Source: an uncultured Collinsella sp.
Lineage (GTDB): Bacteria > Actinomycetota > Coriobacteriia > Coriobacteriales > Coriobacteriaceae
Direction of reading: 5' to 3'
DNA: 64,000 nucleotides
Assembly: GCA_900541015.1 (NCBI GenBank)
Contig: UQIB01000003.1
Location: forward strand, 22,015-86,014
In this document: positions 34,357 to 43,359 of the stretch, piece after piece
How positions within the stretch are numbered: position 1 is the stretch's first letter
Layout of the letters: the number at the start of each line of letters is the position of its first letter
Translations under genes and position numbers: made by a program
The notes under the pieces: generated by a model
Seen by the model: only the letters and a program-made list of their open reading frames with translations
What the model was told of the DNA's origin: nothing
Databases searched by the model: none

Positions 34357-34762
34357 GAACTTTGCCAGCGCCTTGGCGAATCTTGAGGATGCGCCCAATC
34401 AGGATCTCAACAATGATTTTGTTCAGAGTGGATTGATTAATAAGTTCAATCTTCAATTTGAACTGAGCTGGAAGCTCCTTAAGCGTCTGCTCGAGTATGA
34501 GGGTGCCACGCTTGCCGCGTCGGGGTCTCCTCGTGCCATCTTGAAGGAGTCCTACCGATTCTACGACTTTATTGATGAGGCAGCCTGGCTAGATATGCTC
34601 AGAGACCGCAATACGAACGTCCATATCTACGACAACAAGCTCGCTCAAGATTTGATTCAGCGCATCTTGAACGTCTATATTCCCGCTTTCTGTCAGTTGA
34701 GAGACGGGCTGACGAAACGTTACGGCGAGCTTCTGTTGGCGCCCGACGACCAGTTTGTCTAA
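34343..34762 (+). CDS. HI0074-type nucleotidyltransferase partner (HEPN-like)
   Basis: 139 residues, all-helical, of the nucleotidyltransferase substrate-binding family (HI0074, PF08780). LQFELSWKLLKRLLEYEG and SYRFYDFIDEAAWLDMLRDRNTNVHIYD are family-typical; RNTNVH gives the R-x4-H pattern seen in HEPN RNases. It overlaps its MNT partner, so the two proteins are translated in fixed ratio. The pair fits a HEPN/MNT toxin-antitoxin module or a substrate-binding complex; sequence alone does not decide. Confidence 0.85.
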   Translation: MKKYENFASALANLEDAPNQDLNNDFVQSGLINKFNLQFELSWKLLKRLLEYEGATLAASGSPRAILKESYRFYDFIDEAAWLDMLRDRNTNVHIYDNKLAQDLIQRILNVYIPAFCQLRDGLTKRYGELLLAPDDQFV

Positions 34763-34804
34763 TTCCTTAAGATTTCGCGGAGGGTTGTTGCCGTTTGCCG
34801 AGGG

Positions 34805-34820
34805 GTTGTTGTGCAACAAC
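34805..34820. repeat. Perfect small palindrome GTTGTTG-TG-CAACAAC
   Basis: Located in the gap between the HI0074-like gene and the surface protein gene; a GAGGGTTGTTG direct copy lies about 25 bp upstream. It could be an operator or weak terminator. Confidence 0.5.
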
Positions 34821-34890
34821 GGGCGAGCTGCAATACTTATTTCTATCTTTGCAAACTGAACTTTAACTACACCAATGCAGGGAGGATTTT

Positions 34891-36708
34891 ATGCAGCCCA
34901 AGCATTCTGCTATTGTCGCGGGCCTGACGTTGGCGCTTTCGTTTGGCGCCGTTTCCGCGCCGGCACCCGCCGCTGCCGAGGAGCCCACGCCGGGCGTTGC
35001 CTCGGATGCCACCGATATCGATAAGGGTCTCTACACCCAGCAGTCCTTCTCGGGCGTGCTGAGGTCGGTCCAGGGCGTTTCGTTTGTCAACGTGACTCCC
35101 GAGATGAAGTACTTTACCAAGTACGAGAGCCATGGTAACTACAACCAGGGCTTTTCGTACGGTGACGGCTATAACGCGTTGGGCTATTACCAGTTCGATC
35201 GCCGCTGGTCGCTCATTCCGTTTATGAAGCAGGTTTACAACTACGATTCTGCCAAGTACAGCATGCTCAAGGATGCGATTGATCGCGGCAGCGAGATTTC
35301 CAACACGAGCAATGCCATGTACGAGAACGGTCAGCTCACCGAGTTGGGCCGTATTGCGCAGGAGGCCTTCCAGGGTGCTTACAACACCGATCCTGTTGAG
35401 TTCTCAGCACTTCAAGATGCTTATGCGTACAACTCGTACTATGCGGTGACCGAGGCGTGGCTCAAGAGCGGCCTGGGTATTGATATTTCGGGCCGCGCTG
35501 ACTGCGTCAAGGGCATGGTGTGGAGCATTACCAACATGTGCGGCACTGGTGGCTGCAGGGACTTTTTCCGCTGGGCGAATCTTTCCAACGATATGTCCGA
35601 TCGCGAGTTTGTGACGGCGCTTTCCAACAGCGTGGTCAATAACGTGGCGACCAAGTATTCGAGCCAACCCCAGTATCATGAGGGCTGGAAGAACCGCTAC
35701 CGCAACGAGCTAAAGGACTGCTTGGTTTATATCGCTGAGGACGAGGCTGCCGCCGCGACGCCCGTGCAGCCCGAGCCCACACCGGCGCCCTCGCCGACAC
35801 CTGATTCGAATGACGACTCGAGTGACGATGCCAACGATGACAGGATGGATGCGCCCTCGACCGATGCTGACGGTAATGGCTCTGCTGGTGGCACTACCAA
35901 CGACGGCTCTACCTCGAACGGCTCCGATTCGAACGGCTCTGCTGCGGGCGATTCGCCTTCAAGCTCTGCCGGCAATACGGACAGCGACGCTTCTGGTTCG
36001 ACCGGCGCTGACACCTCTAACTCATCTACCGGCTCGAGCGATTCGTCCGTTGACACCGGCTCTAACAACGGCTCTGGCTCTGACGCAACCCCTGATTCCG
36101 ATGCTTCCAAGGACGACTCGAATAAGGCGCCGGACGCTCCCGTTGCTTCGCCGGACAAGAAGCCTTCTTTCTCCGAGCAGCTTGGTTCTACGCTGGGTTC
36201 TTCGCTGATGGCTGGCGTCAATAACGGCTCGGCCCAGAACAAGGACAACTCTGATCAGGCTTCCACGGAAAAGACCGAAGCCGCAAAGGGCGACTCCAAG
36301 GATAAGGCTTCCGAGAAGGTTGAATCCGATAAGGGTTCTAGCTCTGATGAGAAGGACGACAAGTCCGCTCAGAAGAAGGACGAGGACAAGAAGTCTGAAT
36401 CTGAGGAGAAGGACAAGAACAAGGACAAGACCGAGGACGGAAAGCAGCAGGGCGAGGACAGCAGTAAGGGCAACACCGACAACCAGAACCAAGAGCAAAA
36501 TGACTCCAAAACGGTGACCACTACGACCACGACGACCACCACAACCAAGTCATCTGACGGCAATATGCCCAAGACGGGCGATCTGATTGTGATGGCGAGC
36601 CTTGCCAGCGCGAGCTTGGCCACGCTGGGCGCTACGTCTATCGTAAGTGGTAAGCATAAGCTCGATCAGCAGAAGAAGGCTTCTGGGGAGGACGACTCGG
36701 GGGAGTAG
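34891..36708 (+). CDS. Secreted sortase-anchored surface protein with lysozyme-like N-terminal domain
   Basis: 605 residues. Signal peptide 1-29 (hydrophobic core, AAA-E cleavage region). Residues 50-285 form a globular domain; a KYESHGNYNQGFSYG segment and GYYQFDRRW recall lysozyme or transglycosylase-type domains, where E of YESHG would be catalytic, but this is inference. Residues 290-540 are Ser/Asp/Gly-rich then Lys/Glu/Asp-rich, a wall-spanning stalk, followed by a Thr run. The C-terminus has MPKTGD, a hydrophobic helix and a KHK tail, a sortase signal (LPxTG variant). No sortase gene lies nearby. The ATG follows AGGGAGGA. Confidence 0.85.
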   Translation: MQPKHSAIVAGLTLALSFGAVSAPAPAAAEEPTPGVASDATDIDKGLYTQQSFSGVLRSVQGVSFVNVTPEMKYFTKYESHGNYNQGFSYGDGYNALGYYQFDRRWSLIPFMKQVYNYDSAKYSMLKDAIDRGSEISNTSNAMYENGQLTELGRIAQEAFQGAYNTDPVEFSALQDAYAYNSYYAVTEAWLKSGLGIDISGRADCVKGMVWSITNMCGTGGCRDFFRWANLSNDMSDREFVTALSNSVVNNVATKYSSQPQYHEGWKNRYRNELKDCLVYIAEDEAAAATPVQPEPTPAPSPTPDSNDDSSDDANDDRMDAPSTDADGNGSAGGTTNDGSTSNGSDSNGSAAGDSPSSSAGNTDSDASGSTGADTSNSSTGSSDSSVDTGSNNGSGSDATPDSDASKDDSNKAPDAPVASPDKKPSFSEQLGSTLGSSLMAGVNNGSAQNKDNSDQASTEKTEAAKGDSKDKASEKVESDKGSSSDEKDDKSAQKKDEDKKSESEEKDKNKDKTEDGKQQGEDSSKGNTDNQNQEQNDSKTVTTTTTTTTTTKSSDGNMPKTGDLIVMASLASASLATLGATSIVSGKHKLDQQKKASGEDDSGE

Positions 36709-36740
36709 GCTCTCAGTTGCCAGATAACTAAATAGTCGGG

Positions 36741-36778
36741 ACGGGGTCCGGTGCGAATGTATCGGGCCCCGTTTTGTT
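36741..36778 (+). terminator. Terminator of the surface protein gene
   Basis: ACGGGGTCCG pairs with CGGGCCCCGT, followed by TTTGTTG. Confidence 0.75.
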
Positions 36779-36910
36779 GTGCAACGATTAATTGTGCCCC
36801 CTCACACCTCTTGTTACTACCGTTGCCCGATATGTTTGCGCGGCGACATCGGTACATGCGATGCGGTCATTACAATTGGCATCGTGCTGCGATTTAGGGG
36901 GAACGTTTTG

Positions 36911-38707
36911 GTGTCTGAACAGGCAAATGTTGATTGTGCTGCTGGCTTTGGCGTGCGTTTGATCGGCTGTGCCGACGATGCGGCTTTGCCCATTGGCATG
37001 CACGACTATGCGGAGGCTCTTGGTTGCTGCACGCTGGTCGACAAGACCATGTTTATTGCCGATGTGTTGGACTGCGACGCGTCCGTTGTGGTGTGCTGTC
37101 GACCCGAGGGTTTTGGCAAAAGCATGAACTTGTCGACGCTCAGGGCTTTTCTGGAGCGTCCAGCGGTTGGTCGCGCTGATCAGCGTTTGTTTGCCAATGC
37201 TCAGATTTGGGATGCAGACGGTGGGCGCTATCGGGATGAATATGCTTGCTATCCGGTGATATCGCTGGACTTTTCTGGCGCTGCGAGGCGTGGTGCCGCT
37301 ATTGCCGACGTCGTGCGCGATGCCCTTTCGGGCGAGTGCGCTCGCTTGTTGGCGCTCTTGGAGGCTCCTGATTTAGCTCGAGATAAGGTGCGTCACATCG
37401 AACGTGTTGCGCGTGGCGTGGCGAGCGCGGACGAGGTTGACTCGGTGCTCGGTGTGCTCATTGAGCTGCTGGAGATGGCCTGCGATGAGCAGGTTGTATT
37501 GCTCGTTGATGGGTACGATGCGGCGCGGTCTCGCCGTGCGAGCGCGAGGGACGCTTCCGACGCCGATCCGGCAGGTCTATTCGATCGCGTGCTGTTCGAC
37601 GCCATTGCCACTGCGCGCGATTCGTTGCGGCTGACGTGTCTGATGGGGGAGTGTCCCGGTCCTGCCGAAGCGGCGCTTTCTTCGCGCAGTTGTTCGTATT
37701 GTCTGTCGACGCCGCTTTCGACGTGGTGTGACCGTTGGTTCGGCTTTTCGGATGCCGAGGTCCAGGCTCTGTTGAATCATGCTGGGCGCGAGGAATACCT
37801 TGATGATGCGCGTGAATGGCTCGAGGGATATCGGTTTGGTAGGGCCTATTGCTCGAGTCCAGCGCGTGTGATCGGTTTTCTGGACCGAGGTTGCACGGCG
37901 CCTGTGCGCGCCGATCTGTATGGGTATGCGGATTGCCTGAGTAGGGTAGTTGCCGGGTGGAATCTCGACCGCCTTTCGGTCTTGTTTGATTTGCTCGAGG
38001 CCCATGGGTGTGCTGAGGTCCCGCTTTGTTTGGGCACTGCAGAGCCAGATGTCTCGCCTGACGATGGCATGTGGACAGCGCTGTATCTGTCCGGTTTTCT
38101 CACGACGGATATGACTGAGGAGCCAGAGCATGGCGATCGGCTCCGTGCTTTGCGATTGCCCAATAACGAGCTTCGCCAGGCCTTGCGTCTAGTGATTGTT
38201 GAGTGGTTTGAGTGCGCTGCCGAAGACATTCGAGACGTCGATGCGTTTCGCGACGGGCTGTGCCGTGGGAACGAGGATACCGTGAGGCGGGCGCTAAGTC
38301 GCATCCTGGGGGATGCGGGAATCGGTGAGACCGACCCAGATACGCCGCTGCCATATCATCTGCTCTTGCAGGGGCTCTGCTTTGGCTTGCCGGGCTATGC
38401 CAATCCTGCCTCGAGGCGAAAGTGTGGCGCGAGTCGCTGGGACATCCAGGTTTTCCCTACGGGCACTGTGCTCGACGTAGCAGACACGATTGGCATGCTG
38501 GACGAGCGCCCGCTTATAACGATCAATATGATGTATGACCCCGATGTGGATGCGCTGGGGTTGGAATTGCTGGCCGTGCAGTCGCTACTCGACATAGAGC
38601 GCGACGGCATCGACGATATCCGTGTGCCGCGCCCCGGCGTGGGTCGCATGCGCTGGGGGTTCGGTTTTGATGGGCGGCGTGCGTCCGTGGTGTGCCAACG
38701 TCTGTAG
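36911..38707 (+). CDS. Degenerate AAA-ATPase-like / PD-(D/E)XK family protein
   Basis: 598 residues, with the architecture of the AAA-ATPase_like plus PDDEXK_9 family common in gut bacteria. The N-terminal recognition segment CTLVDKTMFIADVL and the P-loop RPEGFGKSMNLS (R64-S71; normally RPRRFGKT) are present. The Walker B region reads LLVDGYD (D200, G201, Y202, D203) where relatives have DEYD, and the C-terminal nuclease segment lacks a clear E-x-K (PLITINMMYDPD). The end (MRWGFGFDGRRASVV) matches the family. The GTG at 36911 with GGGGG upstream is chosen; the frame is open from 36779. It is Cys-rich, monocistronic, and likely inactive or repurposed. Confidence 0.72.
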   Translation: MSEQANVDCAAGFGVRLIGCADDAALPIGMHDYAEALGCCTLVDKTMFIADVLDCDASVVVCCRPEGFGKSMNLSTLRAFLERPAVGRADQRLFANAQIWDADGGRYRDEYACYPVISLDFSGAARRGAAIADVVRDALSGECARLLALLEAPDLARDKVRHIERVARGVASADEVDSVLGVLIELLEMACDEQVVLLVDGYDAARSRRASARDASDADPAGLFDRVLFDAIATARDSLRLTCLMGECPGPAEAALSSRSCSYCLSTPLSTWCDRWFGFSDAEVQALLNHAGREEYLDDAREWLEGYRFGRAYCSSPARVIGFLDRGCTAPVRADLYGYADCLSRVVAGWNLDRLSVLFDLLEAHGCAEVPLCLGTAEPDVSPDDGMWTALYLSGFLTTDMTEEPEHGDRLRALRLPNNELRQALRLVIVEWFECAAEDIRDVDAFRDGLCRGNEDTVRRALSRILGDAGIGETDPDTPLPYHLLLQGLCFGLPGYANPASRRKCGASRWDIQVFPTGTVLDVADTIGMLDERPLITINMMYDPDVDALGLELLAVQSLLDIERDGIDDIRVPRPGVGRMRWGFGFDGRRASVVCQRL

Positions 38708-38724
38708 CGGCGGGCGAAAGCCCT

Positions 38725-39747
38725 TTACTGTTCCGCGTCCTTCATGGGCGGCATGGGCTTCCAGTTGGGATCCTTGATGATCTTGCGGGCGTCTTTCATG
38801 CCACGGCGCAGCGCCGGAATACCGGTCTTAAAGCACTTGTCAACGGCGGCCAGGCGAATGAACTCCTTGCAGAAGGTCGCGGCGTTGCCCAGACGGAACA
38901 GCATGGGGTGATAGTCGCCATAGATCTGCATGTAGCGGGCCAGATAACCGCGGTTGCGCATGATGTAGTAGCGGTTGGTGTCGCTCGTGGAGTTGAGCTG
39001 GCGCTTGCCGGCGATATCCCAGTTGGAGACGGCGCGGGCGCGCTTGAGCACCACGTCGGCGACCACGGCGGCGGGGAAGTGCTGGCTGGCTACGTAGCCG
39101 TAGCAGGCATCGTCGCCGTAGATAAAGAAGCGCGCGTCGGGCAGGCCAATCTTGTCGACCACGCGGCGCGAGAACATGCCGCCCTCAAAGCACAGCTGGT
39201 TCATGGCGCGATAACCCTCTGGACCCAAGTCCCACTTGGCGACTGGGTTGGGAATGCCGAGCGAAAGGATGAGTTGGTATTGCCAAAAGAAGGCGCCGCC
39301 GTCAAAGTCTAGGCGCGAACCCTGGATGACATCGTAGCGGTCGGTCCACTTGGCAAGACGCTCGATGCCTTCGGGGATGACGAGCACGTCGTCGTCCATC
39401 ACCCAGAACCACTGGGCGCCCAGGTCGTAGGCGCATTTAGTGCCGGCGGAGAAGCCGCCCGCACCGCCGCCGTTTTTGAGCTGCGGGGCGTAGATGACAC
39501 GGTCGGTGCCGCCCTGCGCGTCAGGCTGCTCGGTGTCGATGCCCCACAGGTTGGCCAGGCGCTCGTTGAATGCGGTGCACATGGCCTCGGTCTCGCGCGA
39601 ATTCTCGTTATCGACAATCACGATGCGCCAGGGCGTTGCCGTGAGCTCGGTCATGGAGTCGAACAAATTTGCCAGGAGTTCCTGGCGCTTGTACGTAACG
39701 ACGACGATGGCGAGCTTATCGATGGGGGCGGGAAGGGTTGAAGGCAT
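38725..39747 (-). CDS. Glycosyltransferase family 2 (galactofuranosyl/rhamnosyltransferase-like)
   Basis: 340 residues. GT-A fold with LAIVVVTYKRQELLANLFDSM at the nucleotide-binding start and a DDDV metal site (WFWVMDDDVLVIPEG). GGGAGGFSAG and FIYGDDACYGYVASQ are typical of the GlfT/rhamnosyltransferase-like branch. It is on the opposite strand to the rest of the polysaccharide cluster and converges with the AAA-like gene. The ATG at 39747 has GAAAGGAT upstream. Sugar specificity is unknown. Confidence 0.85.
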   Translation of the reverse strand: MPSTLPAPIDKLAIVVVTYKRQELLANLFDSMTELTATPWRIVIVDNENSRETEAMCTAFNERLANLWGIDTEQPDAQGGTDRVIYAPQLKNGGGAGGFSAGTKCAYDLGAQWFWVMDDDVLVIPEGIERLAKWTDRYDVIQGSRLDFDGGAFFWQYQLILSLGIPNPVAKWDLGPEGYRAMNQLCFEGGMFSRRVVDKIGLPDARFFIYGDDACYGYVASQHFPAAVVADVVLKRARAVSNWDIAGKRQLNSTSDTNRYYIMRNRGYLARYMQIYGDYHPMLFRLGNAATFCKEFIRLAAVDKCFKTGIPALRRGMKDARKIIKDPNWKPMPPMKDAEQ

Positions 39748-40003
39748 GGGGCAATATATCCTTTCACGCGCGGCGGGCGAGTGCTGCGCGGAAGCTATCG
39801 AATACGTCCTTGGGACGGTCCTATTGTAAAGGCTCGGCGCACCTTGGCGGCAAGCTTTGAATAAAACGCAGGAACCTGCCATGGGCCCGCCGCATGACGT
39901 GGGGCTGCTTTGCCCGCAAGAGGCTCCATAGATTATATAAACGCCCGCTGGCGCGCTGGCCCTTTGATACCATGAAACGACAGGTATTTCCTAAGGAGCA
40001 CAT

Positions 40004-41107
40004 TTGTCTACTAACGCCTCTGGCAGCCCTGTTCTGTCGCTGCTTATTCCCATTTACAATGTTCAGCGCTACCTGCGCGAGTGCCTCGATTCCGCCCTGG
40101 CGCAGACGCTCAAGGATATTGAGATCATCTGCATTAACGACGGGTCGACCGACAACTCGCCGGCGATAATCCGCGAGTATATGGAGCGCGATGGGCGCGT
40201 CAAGATGATCGACAAGGCCAACAGCGGCTACGGCGACTCGATGAACCACGGTCTGGAGATGGCGCGTGGCAAGTACGTTGGTATCTTGGAGTCCGATGAC
40301 TTTATGGCGCCCGACGCACTCGAAAAGCTTGTCTCGGCCGCCGATAGCAATAATGCCGACTTTGCGAAGGCGAACTTTGATTTCTACTGGTCTAAGCCCG
40401 AGGAGCGCCGTTCGCTGCACGAGATGTTTAAAGCCAAGGACTGTGGCAAGCCAGTGCACCCGAGCGATACGACGCAGTTCTTTAAGCAAAAGCCGTCGAT
40501 TTGGTCGGCCGTGTACCGTCGCGATTTTCTTGAGCGCAACGGCATTACGTTCCTGCCGACTCCGGGGGCATCCTTTCAGGACACGTCATTCGCCTTTAAG
40601 GTGATCGCGTGCGCCGATAAGGCTATTTACCTGCACGATGCCGTGTTGTCGTATCGCCAGGACAACGAGAATTCCTCGGTCAATTCTTCAGCTAAGGTCT
40701 TTTGCGTCAATACCGAGTATGCCGAGATTGAGCGTTGGATTCGAGAGGATTATGCCCGCGACCACGCAAGCGGCGATGTCGCGCGCATGCTCAAGTTCAA
40801 CCAGCTCATTAAGTACGATTCATACATGTGGAACTACGTGCGCCTGGCGCCTAAGTTCTATAAGGAGTTCCTGGTTCAGATGGCTAAGGAATTTCAGGCG
40901 GCCTTGGACGCGGGGGAGTTTTTGCTTGACGACCTCAAACCGTGGAAGCGCGCAAATCTCGCTGCCATCCTCAAAGATCCCGAGGGCTGGGTTGACGAGC
41001 ATCCGAGTTTTGCGACGGATGGTGCCTTGGGGCGTGCTAAGTATTACGCCTCGGTTGGAGGCCCAGGCGTGGTCGCCGCCTTCCTCATCGAATCGCTGAG
41101 GGGGTAG
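40004..41107 (+). CDS. Glycosyltransferase family 2
   Basis: 367 residues. GT-A domain with LSLLIPIYNVQRYLRECL, INDGSTDNSP and metal motif ESDDFM; a helical C-terminal region follows. The start is a TTG with AAGGAGC at good spacing. It is first of a run of five same-strand GT2 genes and is clearly paralogous to the gene at 42229 (long near-identical N-terminal halves). It probably builds a repeat unit of a surface glycan. Confidence 0.9.
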   Translation: MSTNASGSPVLSLLIPIYNVQRYLRECLDSALAQTLKDIEIICINDGSTDNSPAIIREYMERDGRVKMIDKANSGYGDSMNHGLEMARGKYVGILESDDFMAPDALEKLVSAADSNNADFAKANFDFYWSKPEERRSLHEMFKAKDCGKPVHPSDTTQFFKQKPSIWSAVYRRDFLERNGITFLPTPGASFQDTSFAFKVIACADKAIYLHDAVLSYRQDNENSSVNSSAKVFCVNTEYAEIERWIREDYARDHASGDVARMLKFNQLIKYDSYMWNYVRLAPKFYKEFLVQMAKEFQAALDAGEFLLDDLKPWKRANLAAILKDPEGWVDEHPSFATDGALGRAKYYASVGGPGVVAAFLIESLRG

Positions 41108-41113
41108 GTCGGC

Positions 41114-42154
41114 ATGGGAGAGGCCTCGTGTCCTAAAGTTACCATTGTCGTCCCCGTTTACAACTCTGCACGCTCCATTCAGCGATGCCTCGATTCGCTG
41201 TTGGTCCAGTCTGAGTGTTCGATTCAGGTTGTCTGCGTCAACGACGGTTCGACTGATGATTCGTTGAACGTGTTGCGCCAGATCGCGCAGGCCGACGATC
41301 GCGTACTGGTGATTGACCAGGAAAACGCGGGTGTCTCGTGTGCTCGAAATGCCGGTATCGATGTCGCCGAGGGCGAGACCGTCTTTTTTGTGGACGCCGA
41401 CGATTACATCGATGCCCAGACGGTCGAGCGCGTGCTGCATGCCATGGAGTCTGCGGATGCCGAGGCCGCCGTTTTTGGCGGCGTCTGTGAACCTGCCGAT
41501 GCTGCCCCCAAACGCGTCCAGCAACTCATGAGCCCCAAAGCTGGTACCTTCGGCGCCCGCGATCCTCAACTGCTGTTCCATTCGAATGCGCAGCCCTATG
41601 CCTGCCGTGCGGCTTTTTCGCGCGAGCTGCTCAATCGCGAAGGCATTCGCTTCGCCCCCGGTTTGGCTTTGGGCGAGGACGTCGTCTTCCAATTTGCGGC
41701 TTATGCGCTTGCCCGCAGGACCGTCGTCATGCCTGACAAGTTCTACCACTACGTGATGGAGAGCGAATCGGCGACGCACGAGTTCAACAGTGCCGAGGCT
41801 CGTGCCAAAAAGCTTGACGCCCACATGAGGATGCTCGAGGAGGTCTTGGAGGACTGGGCGGCTTACGGTCTTTTGGACCTGTGTCCCGGCGAGCTGATAA
41901 CTTGGTTTTTGGACCTAATTGTGTTCGACCTGGCGCGCTTGGATGCCGATGACTTCCATCGCGTGGCGGCTCGCGTCAACATGGACCTCGCGACGTTTTT
42001 GGGAACGGACTGGGCAGATATGCCTGCTAAGGGCGCCGTTCGCCGTGTTGCCCACAAGCTCGTTGCAGCGACCTCGGGCGTTTCGATGACAGATGCCACG
42101 CTGTTCTATCTTTCGACCCGCGGTCTCAAAGCCTGCCTGGAGCACTTTATCTAA
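41114..42154 (+). CDS. Glycosyltransferase family 2
   Basis: 346 residues. VTIVVPVYNSARSIQRCLDS, VNDGSTDDSLNVL, and a DADDYI metal motif. The donor domain spans about 1-220, then helices. It starts 6 bp after the previous stop, with GGGGTAGG as ribosome-binding site, indicating an operon. Less similar to the 40004/42229 pair. Confidence 0.9.
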   Translation: MGEASCPKVTIVVPVYNSARSIQRCLDSLLVQSECSIQVVCVNDGSTDDSLNVLRQIAQADDRVLVIDQENAGVSCARNAGIDVAEGETVFFVDADDYIDAQTVERVLHAMESADAEAAVFGGVCEPADAAPKRVQQLMSPKAGTFGARDPQLLFHSNAQPYACRAAFSRELLNREGIRFAPGLALGEDVVFQFAAYALARRTVVMPDKFYHYVMESESATHEFNSAEARAKKLDAHMRMLEEVLEDWAAYGLLDLCPGELITWFLDLIVFDLARLDADDFHRVAARVNMDLATFLGTDWADMPAKGAVRRVAHKLVAATSGVSMTDATLFYLSTRGLKACLEHFI

Positions 42155-42228
42155 TTCCAAGCGCTGTCGCCCGCCGTAACTCGGCTGCTAAAATAACCCT
42201 GTTACACGCTATTCAACAGGAGGTTCTC

Positions 42229-43347
42229 TTGCAGAACTCTGATATCCCTAAAGTTTCGCTGCTTGTGCCCATTTGCAATGTCGAACGCTACCTGCGCGAG
42301 TGCCTTGATTCCGCCGTGGCGCAGACGCTTAAGGACATCGAGATCATCTGTATCAACGACGGCTCCACCGATAGCTCGCCAGATATCATCTGCGAGTACA
42401 TGGAGCGCGACCCCCGTGTAAAGATGATCGACAAAGCCAACAGCGGCTACGGCGACTCGATGAACCGCGGCCTGGAGATGGCGCGCGGTGAGTACGTGGG
42501 CATTCTTGAGTCCGACGACTTCATGTTTGAGGATTCGCTCCAAAAGCTGGTCGCCAAGGCCGATGCTGAGCATGCCGATGTGGTAAAGGGCGACTTTTAC
42601 CTGTATTGGTCCACGCCCAGCGAACGCCGTGAACTGTTTGGGATTATCGACGAGCATATGACGGGCGCCGCGTATCGCCCCGTCGATCGCCCGGGCATCT
42701 TCTACCGCAAACCTTCCATTTGGTCGGCTATCTATCGGCGCGAGTTCCTCAACGACAATCAGATTCGGTTCCTCCCCACGCCGGGTGCCTCGTATCAGGA
42801 CGCAGGCTTTAACTTTAAGGTTTGGGCTTGCGCCGAGCGTGCCGCGTTTATTACGGACCCCATTTTGTGCTATCGCCAGGATAACGAGAAGAGTTCCGTT
42901 AATTCGCCCAACAAGGTGTTTTGCGTGTGCGACGAATATGCCGAGATGCAACGTTTTTTGGACGAGCGTCCCGAGCTCAAGGTTCAGCTCCAGGGCATTT
43001 TAATGCGCATGAAGGTCGATACGTATCGTTGGAATGATGAGCGTCTGGTCGATGAATTGCGTGAGCAGTTTTGGAAGAAAGCCTCGTCCGATCTCAAGGC
43101 CGATTGGGATGCCGGTCGCTTTGACCTGTCGCTGTTTGATCCGCGTGGCGAGACCGACTTGCGCCTGATGGTCAAGTCGCCCCGCGCCTATATCGATTCG
43201 CGCTTTGACTTTAAGAAGCCCGGCAAGCTCAATACGTTTAAGCACTACTTTAAGATTGGCGGCCTGCCGCTGGTCTGGCGCGTGCTGACGTATCAGCGCA
43301 CCTACGGCGACAACCCGCACCCTGATGACGTTCCGGCCGCACTGTAG
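42229..43347 (+). CDS. Glycosyltransferase family 2, paralogue of the gene at 40004
   Basis: 372 residues. SLLVPICNVERYLRECLDS, INDGSTDSSP, ESDDFM. Residues 10-100 are nearly identical to the 40004 product, and both share KPSIWSAIYRREFL-type and FLPTPGASYQD segments. The start is TTG with AGGAGG upstream. This paralogue arose by duplication and probably adds a different or successive sugar. Confidence 0.9.
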   Translation: MQNSDIPKVSLLVPICNVERYLRECLDSAVAQTLKDIEIICINDGSTDSSPDIICEYMERDPRVKMIDKANSGYGDSMNRGLEMARGEYVGILESDDFMFEDSLQKLVAKADAEHADVVKGDFYLYWSTPSERRELFGIIDEHMTGAAYRPVDRPGIFYRKPSIWSAIYRREFLNDNQIRFLPTPGASYQDAGFNFKVWACAERAAFITDPILCYRQDNEKSSVNSPNKVFCVCDEYAEMQRFLDERPELKVQLQGILMRMKVDTYRWNDERLVDELREQFWKKASSDLKADWDAGRFDLSLFDPRGETDLRLMVKSPRAYIDSRFDFKKPGKLNTFKHYFKIGGLPLVWRVLTYQRTYGDNPHPDDVPAAL

Positions 43348-43359
43348 GAGCGAGTGATT

